Made by a program: the position numbers and the translations under genes | Origin: Verrucomicrobia bacterium S94 | GTDB lineage: Bacteria > Verrucomicrobiota > Kiritimatiellia > Kiritimatiellales > Pontiellaceae | Direction: 5' to 3' | DNA: 64,000 bases | Assembly (NCBI GenBank): GCA_004299845.1 | Contig: CP036201.1 | Location: 2,356,001 to 2,420,000 of the forward strand | Notes under the pieces: generated by a model | Seen by the model: the letters and a program-made list of their open reading frames with translations, nothing else | Told to the model about the DNA's origin: nothing | The model's database searches: none | In this document: one piece after another, positions 15,794 to 23,754 of the stretch | Layout: every line of letters begins with the position of its first letter | How positions within the stretch are numbered: position 1 is the stretch's first letter

Positions 15794-16345
15794 ATGGATT
15801 TAAAACCCACATTATGGCGCACCTGTCGCGTTCTGGCCTCAACACCTCGGCTGCAACTGATAAGAGCACTGCTGGAGAAGGGCACCGCGTCGGTATCAAC
15901 CCTTTCCGCTCGCGCCGGCCTCTCTCCATCCAAAGGGAGCATCCATCTCCGCGCTCTGAATTCCAGGGGTTTGATATCTGCAACTCCAAAAGGCCGTTTT
16001 GTCTTCTACACTCCGGTGCCTAACCCTTCTGTCGCAGGAGCTGCACAGATCCTGACCGCTTTAAAAGTTGCCATTTCCGCTGACATGAATGATGACGAAA
16101 TCATCCATTACACCACCGCCTTCACTCATCAGCGTCGCATTGTCATGGTCAAAGCGCTTGAAGAACGAGGCTGTGAACCTGTCGAATTATCTTCTTTAAC
16201 CCGGATTCCACTGCCCGCCCTGCTTCGGCACGCAGAAAAATTACGTGCCCGTGATATGATCTCAGACCGTAAACATACCCTGAAACTCAGGATTCCGCAG
16301 AATCTCTTCGGACACGCCATGCTCGAATCCGCATTAAAAAGTTAA
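15794..16345 (+). CDS. Duplicated winged-helix (ArsR-like) transcription regulator
   Basis: 183 residues. The N-terminal half (about 9-72) is a winged helix with RTCRVLASTPRLQLIRALLE, the recognition-helix region LSARAGLSPSKGSIHLRALNSRGLI and the wing RFVFYTP. The C-terminal half (about 105-170) repeats the fold (HQRRIVMVKALEERG, LTRIPLPALLRHAEKLRARDMI). No metal-binding cysteines of classical ArsR are seen. It is followed after 3 bp by mtfA, so the two are translationally coupled. Two ACCTTCGAAG sites lie upstream. It has no clear ribosome site; the leader is A-rich. Confidence 0.78.
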   Translation: MDLKPTLWRTCRVLASTPRLQLIRALLEKGTASVSTLSARAGLSPSKGSIHLRALNSRGLISATPKGRFVFYTPVPNPSVAGAAQILTALKVAISADMNDDEIIHYTTAFTHQRRIVMVKALEERGCEPVELSSLTRIPLPALLRHAEKLRARDMISDRKHTLKLRIPQNLFGHAMLESALKS

Positions 16346-16348
16346 ATT

Positions 16349-17155
16349 ATGATACCAACGGTTTTCATCCTGACGTTTCTATTCATTCCCCTAGCACTCT
16401 ATAGCAGATCATGGATGAAAAAACACAAGTTCAACCGTATACTCTCCACACCGCCACCGGACCACTGGCGTCCGCTCCTGAAGAAAACACTGCCCATAGT
16501 CTCTTGCCTGGACCAGAAACGCTGGCAGGAACTCGCTGGGAAAATGCAGGTTTTTATCGCCACAAAACAATTTGAAGGCTGCGGCGGCCTGCAAGTCACC
16601 GAAGAAATGAAAATTGCCGTTTCTGCACAGGCCTGCATGCTGCTTCTTGGCCGAACGATCGGCATTTATCCCCGACTGAAAACCGTCCTGTTATATCCCC
16701 ACACCTACACTGACGGTGAAACAGCCCGGCTCGGGGAATCATGGTCATCGGGCGTCGTGGTGCTTTCCTGGGACAGCGTTCAGGGCGGAGCCCGAAATTT
16801 CCGGGACGGCCACAACGTAACCTTCCACGAATTTGCACACCAGCTGGATCAGGAATCAGGGAATGCTGACGGCGCTCCGATTCTGGGCAGCAACGCCTAC
16901 CAGACCTGGGCGCGCGTTTTCAGTATGGAATTCAACGATCTGGTAAAAAAAACGGAAAAAGGCCGAAAGGATGTCATGGATGAGTATGGCGCAACCAATC
17001 CGGCGGAATTCTTCGCCGTTGCCACCGAAACCTTTTTTGAAAAACCGCTGCAGATGAAAAATAAACATCCCGAACTTTTCGAAAAACTTCTCGGATATTA
17101 CAAAGTGGATCCGACGGAATGGATAGAGCCCTCAAAAAAGTTCTCCCAAATTTGA
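16349..17155 (+). CDS. mtfA: MtfA-like zinc peptidase (M90 family)
   Basis: 268 residues. An N-terminal membrane segment (1-19) precedes the peptidase domain. The metal motif is HEFAHQLDQ at about 160-168, with the third ligand in NPAEFFAVATETFFEKP. In E. coli MtfA is a peptidase that binds and inactivates the Mlc repressor of glucose uptake. Here the gene is coupled (3-bp gap) to a winged-helix regulator, which could be a comparable target. The membrane anchor is shared with many homologues. Confidence 0.9.
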   Translation: MIPTVFILTFLFIPLALYSRSWMKKHKFNRILSTPPPDHWRPLLKKTLPIVSCLDQKRWQELAGKMQVFIATKQFEGCGGLQVTEEMKIAVSAQACMLLLGRTIGIYPRLKTVLLYPHTYTDGETARLGESWSSGVVVLSWDSVQGGARNFRDGHNVTFHEFAHQLDQESGNADGAPILGSNAYQTWARVFSMEFNDLVKKTEKGRKDVMDEYGATNPAEFFAVATETFFEKPLQMKNKHPELFEKLLGYYKVDPTEWIEPSKKFSQI

Positions 17156-17595
17156 AGGCACTCTGCTCGCTTTCTTTGTACCGGAATGGCGCATGTTCTG
17201 ACCGGGAAACATACAACCGGCATTGCGCTTTTTCCGGCCGTAACATTTCTTCCGATAGCCGGCATGCAGCCGGCCAATGTACCGAACCGAATCGTCATCT
17301 ATAGCGGCCTATTTCTGCCGGTTGCTGCAACGCCCGCATCCTATCGGAAACTTCGATGTTCTTTATGGAGGCAACTCGTATAAGAATGCCGGCGAACCGG
17401 ATAGCCGGAAAAAAACGATCACGCCTGGTAAAAATGAATATCTGATGCTGGGCGATAACTCCGCACCAAACAGAAGTTTCGACAGTCGCTTCTTCGGTGC
17501 CGTCAACCGAAGCAACATCCTTGGAAAAGTTAAAACCATCTACTGGCCGTTCAACCGCATCGGAGCTGTGGACTGAAAAAATTCAGCTGTTCAGT
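17156..17595. other. Gene-free stretch holding a signal peptidase remnant
   Basis: About 440 bp between mtfA and the convergent NmrA-like gene. The only recognisable content is the degraded signal peptidase I gene described separately. Confidence 0.5.
17186..17576 (+). pseudogene. Degraded signal peptidase I gene
   Basis: The second part (about 17370-17576) encodes GKNEYLMLGDNSAPNRSFDSRFFGAVNRSNILGKV, which matches box E (GDN..S.DSR..G.V...I.GK) of signal peptidase I. An earlier frame (from 17186) carries FLPIAGMQPANVPNRIVI, reminiscent of the catalytic Ser-Met-x-Pro box but with Gly in place of the serine. The frames do not join and the catalytic lysine box is missing. It is read as a pseudogene. 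Confidence 0.65.
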
Positions 17596-19095
17596 TCATT
17601 CCCCACTTCGTTTTTCAATCTGCCTGATCAGATCATCGAAAATAAAGTGATGAAACGGCAGAAAAATATACCAGTACGTGCGGCCCCATAGACCTTTGGT
17701 TTTATAGTAGGCATTCACAGACAACCGGTTTTTATCACCGGAGATTGGATCAACCCGAAACTCGAGCCAGGCATAGCCCGGCATCTTCATTTCCGCCCGC
17801 AAAAGCAGCTGACGGTTGTAATGAATTTTTTCCACACGCCAGAAATCAACCACGTCATTCACACGAAGTCCCGATGCACTGCGTCGGCCGCGGGTGGTCC
17901 CCACCCCGCGCAGGAGGCGGTCTATCCCGCCCCGAATCCGCCAGAGAAATGTACTGTGAAACCAGCCGTTGTTTCCGCCGATGTGTGTAATGGAGTGAAA
18001 CAGGGCCTGTGCGCTTTTGCTCGAGACCAGGGAATAGGAACTTGTATAGGTCGGCGGCCCGTTTATTTCGCTGAGTTTAATAGCAAGTTCGTAGTCCGGC
18101 GGATAACTGTCGGACCAGCGGGTCGAGACCGTATCCTGCTCCTCACGCGAAAGAGCCAATACAAAAGCCTCTTTGCAGGTTATGCGCCTGAACGGAATCA
18201 ACTCCCACATATCATGTTCTTCGCACACCACATCATGCGTCACACTCTCCATCAGGCACCAGGTAATGGCCGCAGGAATCGGTGTAAGCAACGAGGTGAT
18301 ATAGGAATAAAATCCGATACTGGAGACAGGAGAAGGAATAAACCACCGTTTTTTACCGAGCACCTCAGCATGCGTCTGAAGTATCTGCTCATAGGTCAGC
18401 ACATCCGGCCCGCCGATATCATACACCCGGCCCGCAGACTGCGGAAGCTCAAGCACTCCGACGAGAATCTTCAACACATCGCGCAGCCCGATGGGCTGGC
18501 ATTTGGTTTTCGCCCAGGCCGGAACCAGAAAAAGCGGAATCTTGCGGACAAGATGATTGATCATTTCATACGACGCACTTCCCGAACCGATAATCACGGC
18601 AGCCCGCAGCACCGTAACCGGCACATTTCCTTTAAAAAATTCTCCAGCCACCTGTGAACGGCTGGCCAGATGGGACGACAGATTTTTCTGAGTGTCACCC
18701 AGACCTCCAAGATAGATAATCCGTTTCACCCCCTGCGCTTCGGCAGCAATACGGAAATTATGCGCGGCCCGTGTGTCAGCATCCGCAAATTTACGCGGCC
18801 CCACCAGCATGGAATGAATGAGGTAGTAGGCGACATCAACATCTTTAAGCGCTTCGGTCAGCTCCTCCTCGACGAGCGCATCAGCCACAACCACTTCGGC
18901 TTTCGGCCAGCGCTCCATATGTTCAGGCGACTCCGCCCGCACCATCACCCGCACCCTGTAACCTCGAACAATCAGCTCCGGCACAAGACGGCCGCCTATA
19001 TAGCCGGTCGCCCCGGCCACCAGCACCGTGCCCATATTTTTATCAAAGGACGTTGGCAGATCTCTGCAAATCAGTTCTTCCTGTTTTATCACCAT
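17596..19095 (-). CDS. NmrA-like NAD(P)-binding protein with DUF2867 domain
   Basis: 499 residues. A Rossmann domain opens with VLVAGATGYIGGRLVPELI (about 24-42), then KRIIYLGGLGD and the LRAAVIIGSGSASYEMINHLV segment of atypical short-chain dehydrogenases. The C-terminal third is DUF2867 (about 330-495), with RLLRGVGTTRGRR, DVVDFWRVE and LEFRVDP. Proteins of this build are probable reductases of unknown substrate. The frame has an earlier ATG at 19095 and a later one at 19035 (MGTVLVAGATG); neither has a strong ribosome site, so the first 20 residues are uncertain. Confidence 0.82.
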   Translation of the reverse strand: MVIKQEELICRDLPTSFDKNMGTVLVAGATGYIGGRLVPELIVRGYRVRVMVRAESPEHMERWPKAEVVVADALVEEELTEALKDVDVAYYLIHSMLVGPRKFADADTRAAHNFRIAAEAQGVKRIIYLGGLGDTQKNLSSHLASRSQVAGEFFKGNVPVTVLRAAVIIGSGSASYEMINHLVRKIPLFLVPAWAKTKCQPIGLRDVLKILVGVLELPQSAGRVYDIGGPDVLTYEQILQTHAEVLGKKRWFIPSPVSSIGFYSYITSLLTPIPAAITWCLMESVTHDVVCEEHDMWELIPFRRITCKEAFVLALSREEQDTVSTRWSDSYPPDYELAIKLSEINGPPTYTSSYSLVSSKSAQALFHSITHIGGNNGWFHSTFLWRIRGGIDRLLRGVGTTRGRRSASGLRVNDVVDFWRVEKIHYNRQLLLRAEMKMPGYAWLEFRVDPISGDKNRLSVNAYYKTKGLWGRTYWYIFLPFHHFIFDDLIRQIEKRSGE

Positions 19096-19244
19096 CTTAT
19101 ACCGCCATGTTATCGATATATTAGAAGAAGCCCCCCGAAATTCAAACCTGCAAACCCTTATATTTATGAGTACTTTAATGGCATTTTAAATATTCAAAAG
19201 TAGCTAGACACCACCGACCCCGTTTGCCAGCTTGGCAACACCGT

Positions 19245-19720
19245 ATGAATGACGAACAGCTAAACGAACTGATTGAGGAAAGTATTGCGCTCGAGCTTAA
19301 TGCCGCGGCACTTTACAAAATCTTTTCGGAAGCAATACCCGCCGATGCCGCTTTCTGGTGGCAGCTGCACCTTGAAGAAAAAAGCCATGCCATCCTCATT
19401 CGTGCAGCGCGTGATTCGTTTCTCAAAAGCGGTCTGTTTCCCCAGAACCTGATCGCCGGGTCTACCGAAGAACTGAAAACCTCGAATCGCAAACTCCAGG
19501 AAAGCATCATTGGTTTCAGCACCGCCCCCCCACCAGAGAAAGCGCCGTTTATGCAGCACTGTCTCTCGAATCGGAAATCGGCGAACTGCATTACAGCCGG
19601 TTTATGCAAAAAGATGCTGAGAATTCAATTGAAACGGTTTTCCAAAAACTTAATCGTGATGACGTCGAACACGAAAGACGTATCCGCGAACGCTTCGAAA
19701 CGATCTGTTGCGAAGCCTGA
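19245..19720 (+). CDS. Ferritin-like/rubrerythrin-type protein, interrupted by a frameshift
   Basis: The first part is a helical ferritin-like segment (MNDEQLNELIEESIALELNA, then LHLEEKSHAILIRAARDSF) with conserved Glu and His ligands. The frame then leaves the conserved path at a run of seven C (19525-19531). One more C restores a second helical half (LESEIGELHYSRFMQK...) with further Glu/His ligands and a stop at 19718, giving 158 residues, appropriate for the family. Without it a spurious basic tail runs to 19769. Likely role: di-iron binding in oxidative stress or iron handling. Confidence 0.65.
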
Positions 19721-19735
19721 CCGGCCCGTAACCCC

Positions 19736-20650
19736 ATGCTCAGTTCCAGAACCATTCAGTATAACCTGATGGCGGTATTTGCCTGTCTGCTCTGGTCATC
19801 CGCCTTCGTCGCGGGTAAACAGGCCCTTGAATATCAGGCCCCGCTGAATCTTGCCGGGAGCCGTTTTCTACTGGCCGGTCTACTCCAGATTCCGTTCTGT
19901 GGAAGTGTGACCGCGCCTTTTCTGATGCTGCGCAGGGAATTTATTACGGTGCTTCTCGTCAGCCTCTTCCACACCGTCTACCTCTACTCCACCTTTTTCA
20001 TCGGCCTGGCCTGGGTGCGCGGAGCGGAAGGGGCCATGGTCATCGGCGCCGGGCCGCTGGCCTCGGCGCTCGTGGCCCATGTAATGATGCACGATGACCG
20101 AATTCAGAAGCGTACGCTTTTCAGCATTCTGCTCGGCATGGCCGGAATTGCATTTGTAACCCTGTCCTCCAGTCCCTGGAATCCTGAAGGTTTCAAAGAG
20201 TTCTGCGGTCTTCTGCTGCTGCTCAGCGGCGCATTTGTATCGGCAGTCGGTAATGTAGTTGTAGCCAAACGTAAAGGCAGACTCCATCCGGTTGCTCTTA
20301 ACAGTGCCCAGATGCTGCTTGGCGGAATCATACTGCTTCTGTTAGCCCTCCCCTTCAACGGACCGCCCGAAACGCATCTGCCGATCAGCTACTACAGCAA
20401 CCTGCTCTGGCTTGCAACGATCTCAGCCACGGCATTCGCCATCTGGTTTTTCCTGCTGAGCCGCATCAAGGTATCCCGGCTCAATCTCTGGAAATTTCTT
20501 ATTCCATTCAGCGGATCAATTATAGCCTGGCTGTTTATTCCCGGTGAACACCCGACCCTGCCGAGCCTCATCGGCATGCTGCTTATCGTGACCGGTATCA
20601 TTATCGGCCAGACCGGCAGCAACCGATCCACGGCAGAAGCAAAACCGTGA
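19736..20650 (+). CDS. EamA-type (DMT superfamily) transporter
   Basis: 304 residues, predicted ten membrane helices arranged as two EamA repeats (about 9-140 and 150-292). Opening helix MAVFACLLWSSAFVAGK carries the typical small-residue pattern and the second repeat ends with SLIGMLLIVTGIII. Family members export amino acids or other metabolites. Substrate unknown. It begins 15 bp after the ferritin-like gene and converges with tsaB (one-base gap). Confidence 0.87.
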   Translation: MLSSRTIQYNLMAVFACLLWSSAFVAGKQALEYQAPLNLAGSRFLLAGLLQIPFCGSVTAPFLMLRREFITVLLVSLFHTVYLYSTFFIGLAWVRGAEGAMVIGAGPLASALVAHVMMHDDRIQKRTLFSILLGMAGIAFVTLSSSPWNPEGFKEFCGLLLLLSGAFVSAVGNVVVAKRKGRLHPVALNSAQMLLGGIILLLLALPFNGPPETHLPISYYSNLLWLATISATAFAIWFFLLSRIKVSRLNLWKFLIPFSGSIIAWLFIPGEHPTLPSLIGMLLIVTGIIIGQTGSNRSTAEAKP

Positions 20651-20651
20651 T

Positions 20652-21284
20652 TTACTCCGGAAAACGCGGAGCAATAAAAACGGGCGGATGCATATAGAGC
20701 GGCTCGAACGTCTCCGGTTCGGTACCCTTCATAAAACGGTCATATACCAGCCGCCCCAGCATCCCGGCCGTTGGATAGCAAGGTTCTTCCAATCCGCGGA
20801 ACCCGGCAAGCAGCTCCGCAAGCCGATCCTGATCGGGGCTGACCACCAGCGCATCGGGCGGCACAAAACCGGCCAGCTCGCCGCGCTCCATCAACCGGAA
20901 CTCGTTCTCAAGCTCAACCCCGCTGAACAGACCGGCCCAGACCTTATTCCGACGGGCATCACCGACAACCACCGTCTTCTCCGCACCACATTGCGCCGCC
21001 AATGCTGCACCGCTGTTCAGTGCATACACCTTTTTTTTCAGCGGTGCCGCCAGCGCATTCACCACCGTGAACCCGATGCGCATACCGGAGAACGCGCCCG
21101 GGCCGCGCCCAACGACAAAAAGATCAACGGCATCCCAGTCCGTTCCGAGCTCCGCCATCGCATCGAACAGCTGCTGCCGGTTCTTGAAATTTTCCTCCCA
21201 GCACTTTTCGGCAATCACTTCATTTTTTTCCAGGACCGCAATGCTTCCGAATTTTGAACTCAACTCTATGGCAAAAATTTTCAT
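20652..21284 (-). CDS. tsaB: tRNA threonylcarbamoyl adenosine modification protein TsaB
   Basis: 210 residues of the ASKHA fold: FAIELSSKFGSIAVL for the first strand pair, VGRGPGAFSGMRIGFTVVNALA for the conserved core, and a C-terminal YMHPP. TsaB is the scaffold partner of TsaD and TsaE for t6A37 synthesis in ANN-decoding tRNAs. Its ATG overlaps the tsaE stop by four bases, so they are translationally coupled. tsaD and tsaC are not in the window. Confidence 0.93.
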   Translation of the reverse strand: MKIFAIELSSKFGSIAVLEKNEVIAEKCWEENFKNRQQLFDAMAELGTDWDAVDLFVVGRGPGAFSGMRIGFTVVNALAAPLKKKVYALNSGAALAAQCGAEKTVVVGDARRNKVWAGLFSGVELENEFRLMERGELAGFVPPDALVVSPDQDRLAELLAGFRGLEEPCYPTAGMLGRLVYDRFMKGTEPETFEPLYMHPPVFIAPRFPE

Positions 21285-21712
21285 GCGTCTTCACCTTCAC
21301 GGTAGATACGAAACGTACGTGTTCCCGTCTTTTCGTCGGCCCGGATTTCAATATGCAGCAGATTATCCGGCAGAATACCCTCCGCCCGTTCCGCCCACTC
21401 AATGGCCGTTATTCCATGGTCATCAAAGTATTCCTCCAGACCAATACCCAGCGCCTCTTCCGGCCCCGACAGCCGGTACAGATCGATATGATGCAACGGC
21501 AAACGGCCCTCGTATTCCCCGATCAGCGTATAGGTCGGGCTTGTGATCGGCTCGTCAATCCCCAGTGCCGCGGCAAAACCCTGGATAAAACAGGTTTTCC
21601 CCGCACCCAGATCTCCATGAAGAGCCATCACAGTTCCCGTTTCCAGCTCCCCGGCCAGTTCGGCCGCCAGTTCCCACGTCTCTTCCGGACTGTTGGTCTC
21701 TACGGTTCGCAC
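21281..21712 (-). CDS. tsaE: tRNA threonylcarbamoyladenosine biosynthesis ATPase TsaE
   Basis: 143 residues. P-loop GDLGAGKT is followed by SPTYTLIGEY, HIDLYRL and IEWAER, the family hallmarks. TsaE hydrolyses ATP to reset the TsaBD complex. The start chosen is a GTG at 21712, which overlaps the end of gmhB by 13 bp and has GGAG upstream; the longer frame back to 21817 would run through the gmhB coding sequence. Confidence 0.92.
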   Translation of the reverse strand: MRTVETNSPEETWELAAELAGELETGTVMALHGDLGAGKTCFIQGFAAALGIDEPITSPTYTLIGEYEGRLPLHHIDLYRLSGPEEALGIGLEEYFDDHGITAIEWAERAEGILPDNLLHIEIRADEKTGTRTFRIYREGEDA

Positions 21713-22239
21713 GGTTCCAGCTCCTTTTCCAGCAAGGCCGCCACGTCCTCCATCGTTTCCACATGAAAGTCGGCTTTGGTTTCCAAATCCATCGGGCACA
21801 CCCGGACCGTTCTGCATCCGGCCGCCTGCCCGGCTTCAACATCCTTTTCGCTGTCGCCGATCATCCATGATCCCGCCAGCTGCAGATCATATTTTTCCAC
21901 CGCCTGCAAAATCATACCCGGCTTCGGCTTCCGGCAGTCGCATCCCGCATCCGCAAAATGGACACACTGGAAAACATCCAGCACATCCACCCCTGCAGCA
22001 CGCAGTTCCGCCCGCATATTTTCATGGATCTCCGCAAGTTCCGCCTCCGAATAAAGTCCTTTGGCCACGCCCTGCTGATTCGTCACAATCACTGACGGAA
22101 ATCCCTTGGCACTCACCGTTTTCAATGCCTCCACAAATCCCGGTTGCAGATGAAAATCCTCCCAGCGCTCGACATACCCCGACCCCGGCGATTCATTCAC
22201 AATGCCATCCCGATCAAAAAATATACATGGTCTGCTCAT
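21700..22239 (-). CDS. gmhB: D-glycero-D-manno-heptose 1,7-bisphosphate 7-phosphatase
   Basis: 179-residue HAD phosphatase. FFDRDGIVN holds the nucleophile and general acid Asp, IVTNQQGVAKG motif II, and CVHFADAGCDCRKPKPGM the zinc-binding loop and motif III, then WMIGDSEKDVEAG. It dephosphorylates heptose bisphosphate during lipopolysaccharide core synthesis, supporting an outer membrane. The ATG at 22239 opens right at the catalytic motif; the upstream extension of the frame is unlikely. First gene of gmhB-tsaE-tsaB. Confidence 0.92.
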   Translation of the reverse strand: MSRPCIFFDRDGIVNESPGSGYVERWEDFHLQPGFVEALKTVSAKGFPSVIVTNQQGVAKGLYSEAELAEIHENMRAELRAAGVDVLDVFQCVHFADAGCDCRKPKPGMILQAVEKYDLQLAGSWMIGDSEKDVEAGQAAGCRTVRVCPMDLETKADFHVETMEDVAALLEKELEPCEP

Positions 22240-22337
22240 AAGACGGCGCAATCTACAATCCCCTTCCAGCCATTGGAAGCCCGTTCCAGCCCTTTTTACT
22301 GCCATTTTCCCAAAACCGTAACCCCACGAACGCTTCC

Positions 22338-22433
22338 GGAAAAAAATGTCGAAATCAGTATATCTCCCCTTAAAAACAGCAGATTACAGTGCTCTTTTCT
22401 GCCCACGCGCCCCCGTCTTCGACATTTTTTTCC
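22338..22433. repeat. Perfect 16-bp inverted repeat upstream of the nifV-like gene
   Basis: GGAAAAAAATGTCGAA (22338-22353) and its exact reverse complement (22418-22433), separated by 64 bp. Located 110-200 bp before the start codon, where enhancer sites for sigma-54 activators often lie. Confidence 0.6.
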
Positions 22434-22513
22434 ATATCAATCCGGAAACCGCCCCAAAAGAAATCAGACCTTTAACATTGCACCTCAAACACTTACATCA
22501 ACAAACACACCAC

Positions 22514-22529
22514 TGGCACAGCTGATGCA
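22514..22529 (+). promoter_or_regulatory. Sigma-54-like -24/-12 promoter
   Basis: TGGCAC-N5-ATGCA matches the consensus TGGCAC-N5-TTGCA at all but one base, with correct GG-GC spacing. It lies 13 bp before the chosen ATG, so transcription would start almost at the start codon; this close spacing lowers confidence. Confidence 0.4.
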
Positions 22530-22541
22530 ATATTGCCGAAC

Positions 22542-23642
22542 ATGAAAAAGAACTACCTCATTGATACCACACTGCGCGACGGAGAACAGATGCCCGGAGC
22601 CGTTTTCACCCGTCAGGAAAAGCTGGAAATCGCCCAGGCACTTGCTGACACCGGTGTAGGCGAAATCGAAGCCGGAATTCCAATAATGGGCCCGACGGAA
22701 CAGGAAGATATCCGCGCCATTGCTGAACTCCACCTTCCCTGCCGGATTACCGGCTGGTGCCGTGCCGCGACGGCCGATCTCGAAGCCGCCGCTGCTGCAG
22801 GACTTGATGCGGTCCACCTCTCCTTCCCCATTTCACGGCACCACTTTCAGGCACTGGAAAAATCGGAAGGGTGGGTATTCGAAACCCTCGCAAAAGTTCT
22901 ACCTGCCGCTCTGGCCCGCTTTTCCTATGTATCTGTCGGCGCCCAGGATTCCGCACGGGCCGACCGTGCCACGCTGCTGGCCTTTGCACGCCGCGTGCAG
23001 GAACTCGGAGCCGACCGCCTGCGCATTGCCGACACCGTAGGCATACAGAATCCTTTCCAGACCAAAGACCTTTTCGCGGAATTGCAGCGTGCGGTTCCCG
23101 GACTGGAGCTGGCCTTTCACGCTCACAACGATCTGGGTATGGCCACGGCGAATACACTCGCAGCATTCGCAGGTGGAGCCGACTGCGCCGATGTAACCGT
23201 TACCGGCATGGGCGAACGTGCCGGCAATGCGGCACTCGAACAGGTGGCCATGGCCGTACCCGACCTGGGCATCCAGACCACCCGGTTGTCGGCACTCTGC
23301 AACCGGGTGCTCCAGGCTACAGCTCAGGAACCGCCGGCCTGTTCTCCAATCATTGGAAAAAATGTCTTCAGCCACGAATCAGGCATTCATGTGCATGCCG
23401 TGCTGAAACATCGGGAAGCCTATGAACCCTTCTCGGCCTCGGATGTCGGACGTATCGATTCCACACGTGTGGTTTTGGGCATACATTCCGGCGAAGCAGC
23501 CGTACGGCATGCGCTTGGAGTACTGGGTATCGACCCGCGCAACGAACCGCTCGGATGGTTACTGAAACGTGTGCGTAGCGAAGCCCAGAAAACCAAAAAA
23601 CCGGTTCCGATTGGCCGCCTGCGCTCTCTCTTCTATGAATGA
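22542..23642 (+). CDS. nifV: Homocitrate synthase-like (NifV-type) acyltransferase
   Basis: 366 residues, DRE-TIM metallolyase. [12 protein letters not shown] at the start, [35 protein letters not shown] and [14 protein letters not shown] line the active site. The compact length without the leucine-sensing C-terminal domain of LeuA fits NifV, which condenses acetyl-CoA with 2-oxoglutarate for nitrogenase FeMo-cofactor. An isopropylmalate or citramalate synthase is a possible alternative. Two NifA-like activators follow on the same strand. No ribosome site is seen. Confidence 0.78.
   Translation: MKKNYLIDTTLRDGEQMPGAVFTRQEKLEIAQALADTGVGEIEAGIPIMGPTEQEDIRAIAELHLPCRITGWCRAATADLEAAAAAGLDAVHLSFPISRHHFQALEKSEGWVFETLAKVLPAALARFSYVSVGAQDSARADRATLLAFARRVQELGADRLRIADTVGIQNPFQTKDLFAELQRAVPGLELAFHAHNDLGMATANTLAAFAGGADCADVTVTGMGERAGNAALEQVAMAVPDLGIQTTRLSALCNRVLQATAQEPPACSPIIGKNVFSHESGIHVHAVLKHREAYEPFSASDVGRIDSTRVVLGIHSGEAAVRHALGVLGIDPRNEPLGWLLKRVRSEAQKTKKPVPIGRLRSLFYE
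23345..23357. repeat. TCCAATCATTGGA palindrome, inside the nifV-like gene
   Basis: Identical 13-mer to those at 3827 and 34661. It encodes a conserved Pro-Ile-Ile-Gly stretch, so coding constraint partly explains it. Confidence 0.35.
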
Positions 23643-23754
23643 GCAGAGTCCCCTACGTTTTGGTACGGTTAATGCATTACTACGACTTAAATTGTATTCT
23701 AAACGACCGTTTAAAACATTTATGTATTAATGATCCGGAAATGACACATAACAA

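Larger units (their letters stand above)
22240..22541. other. Divergent regulatory region between gmhB and the nifV-like gene
   Basis: About 300 bp. It contains a 16-bp inverted repeat at 22338-22433, a sigma-54-like promoter at 22514-22529 and a TTGGAA-type half palindrome near 22265. No gene is supported. Confidence 0.5.
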
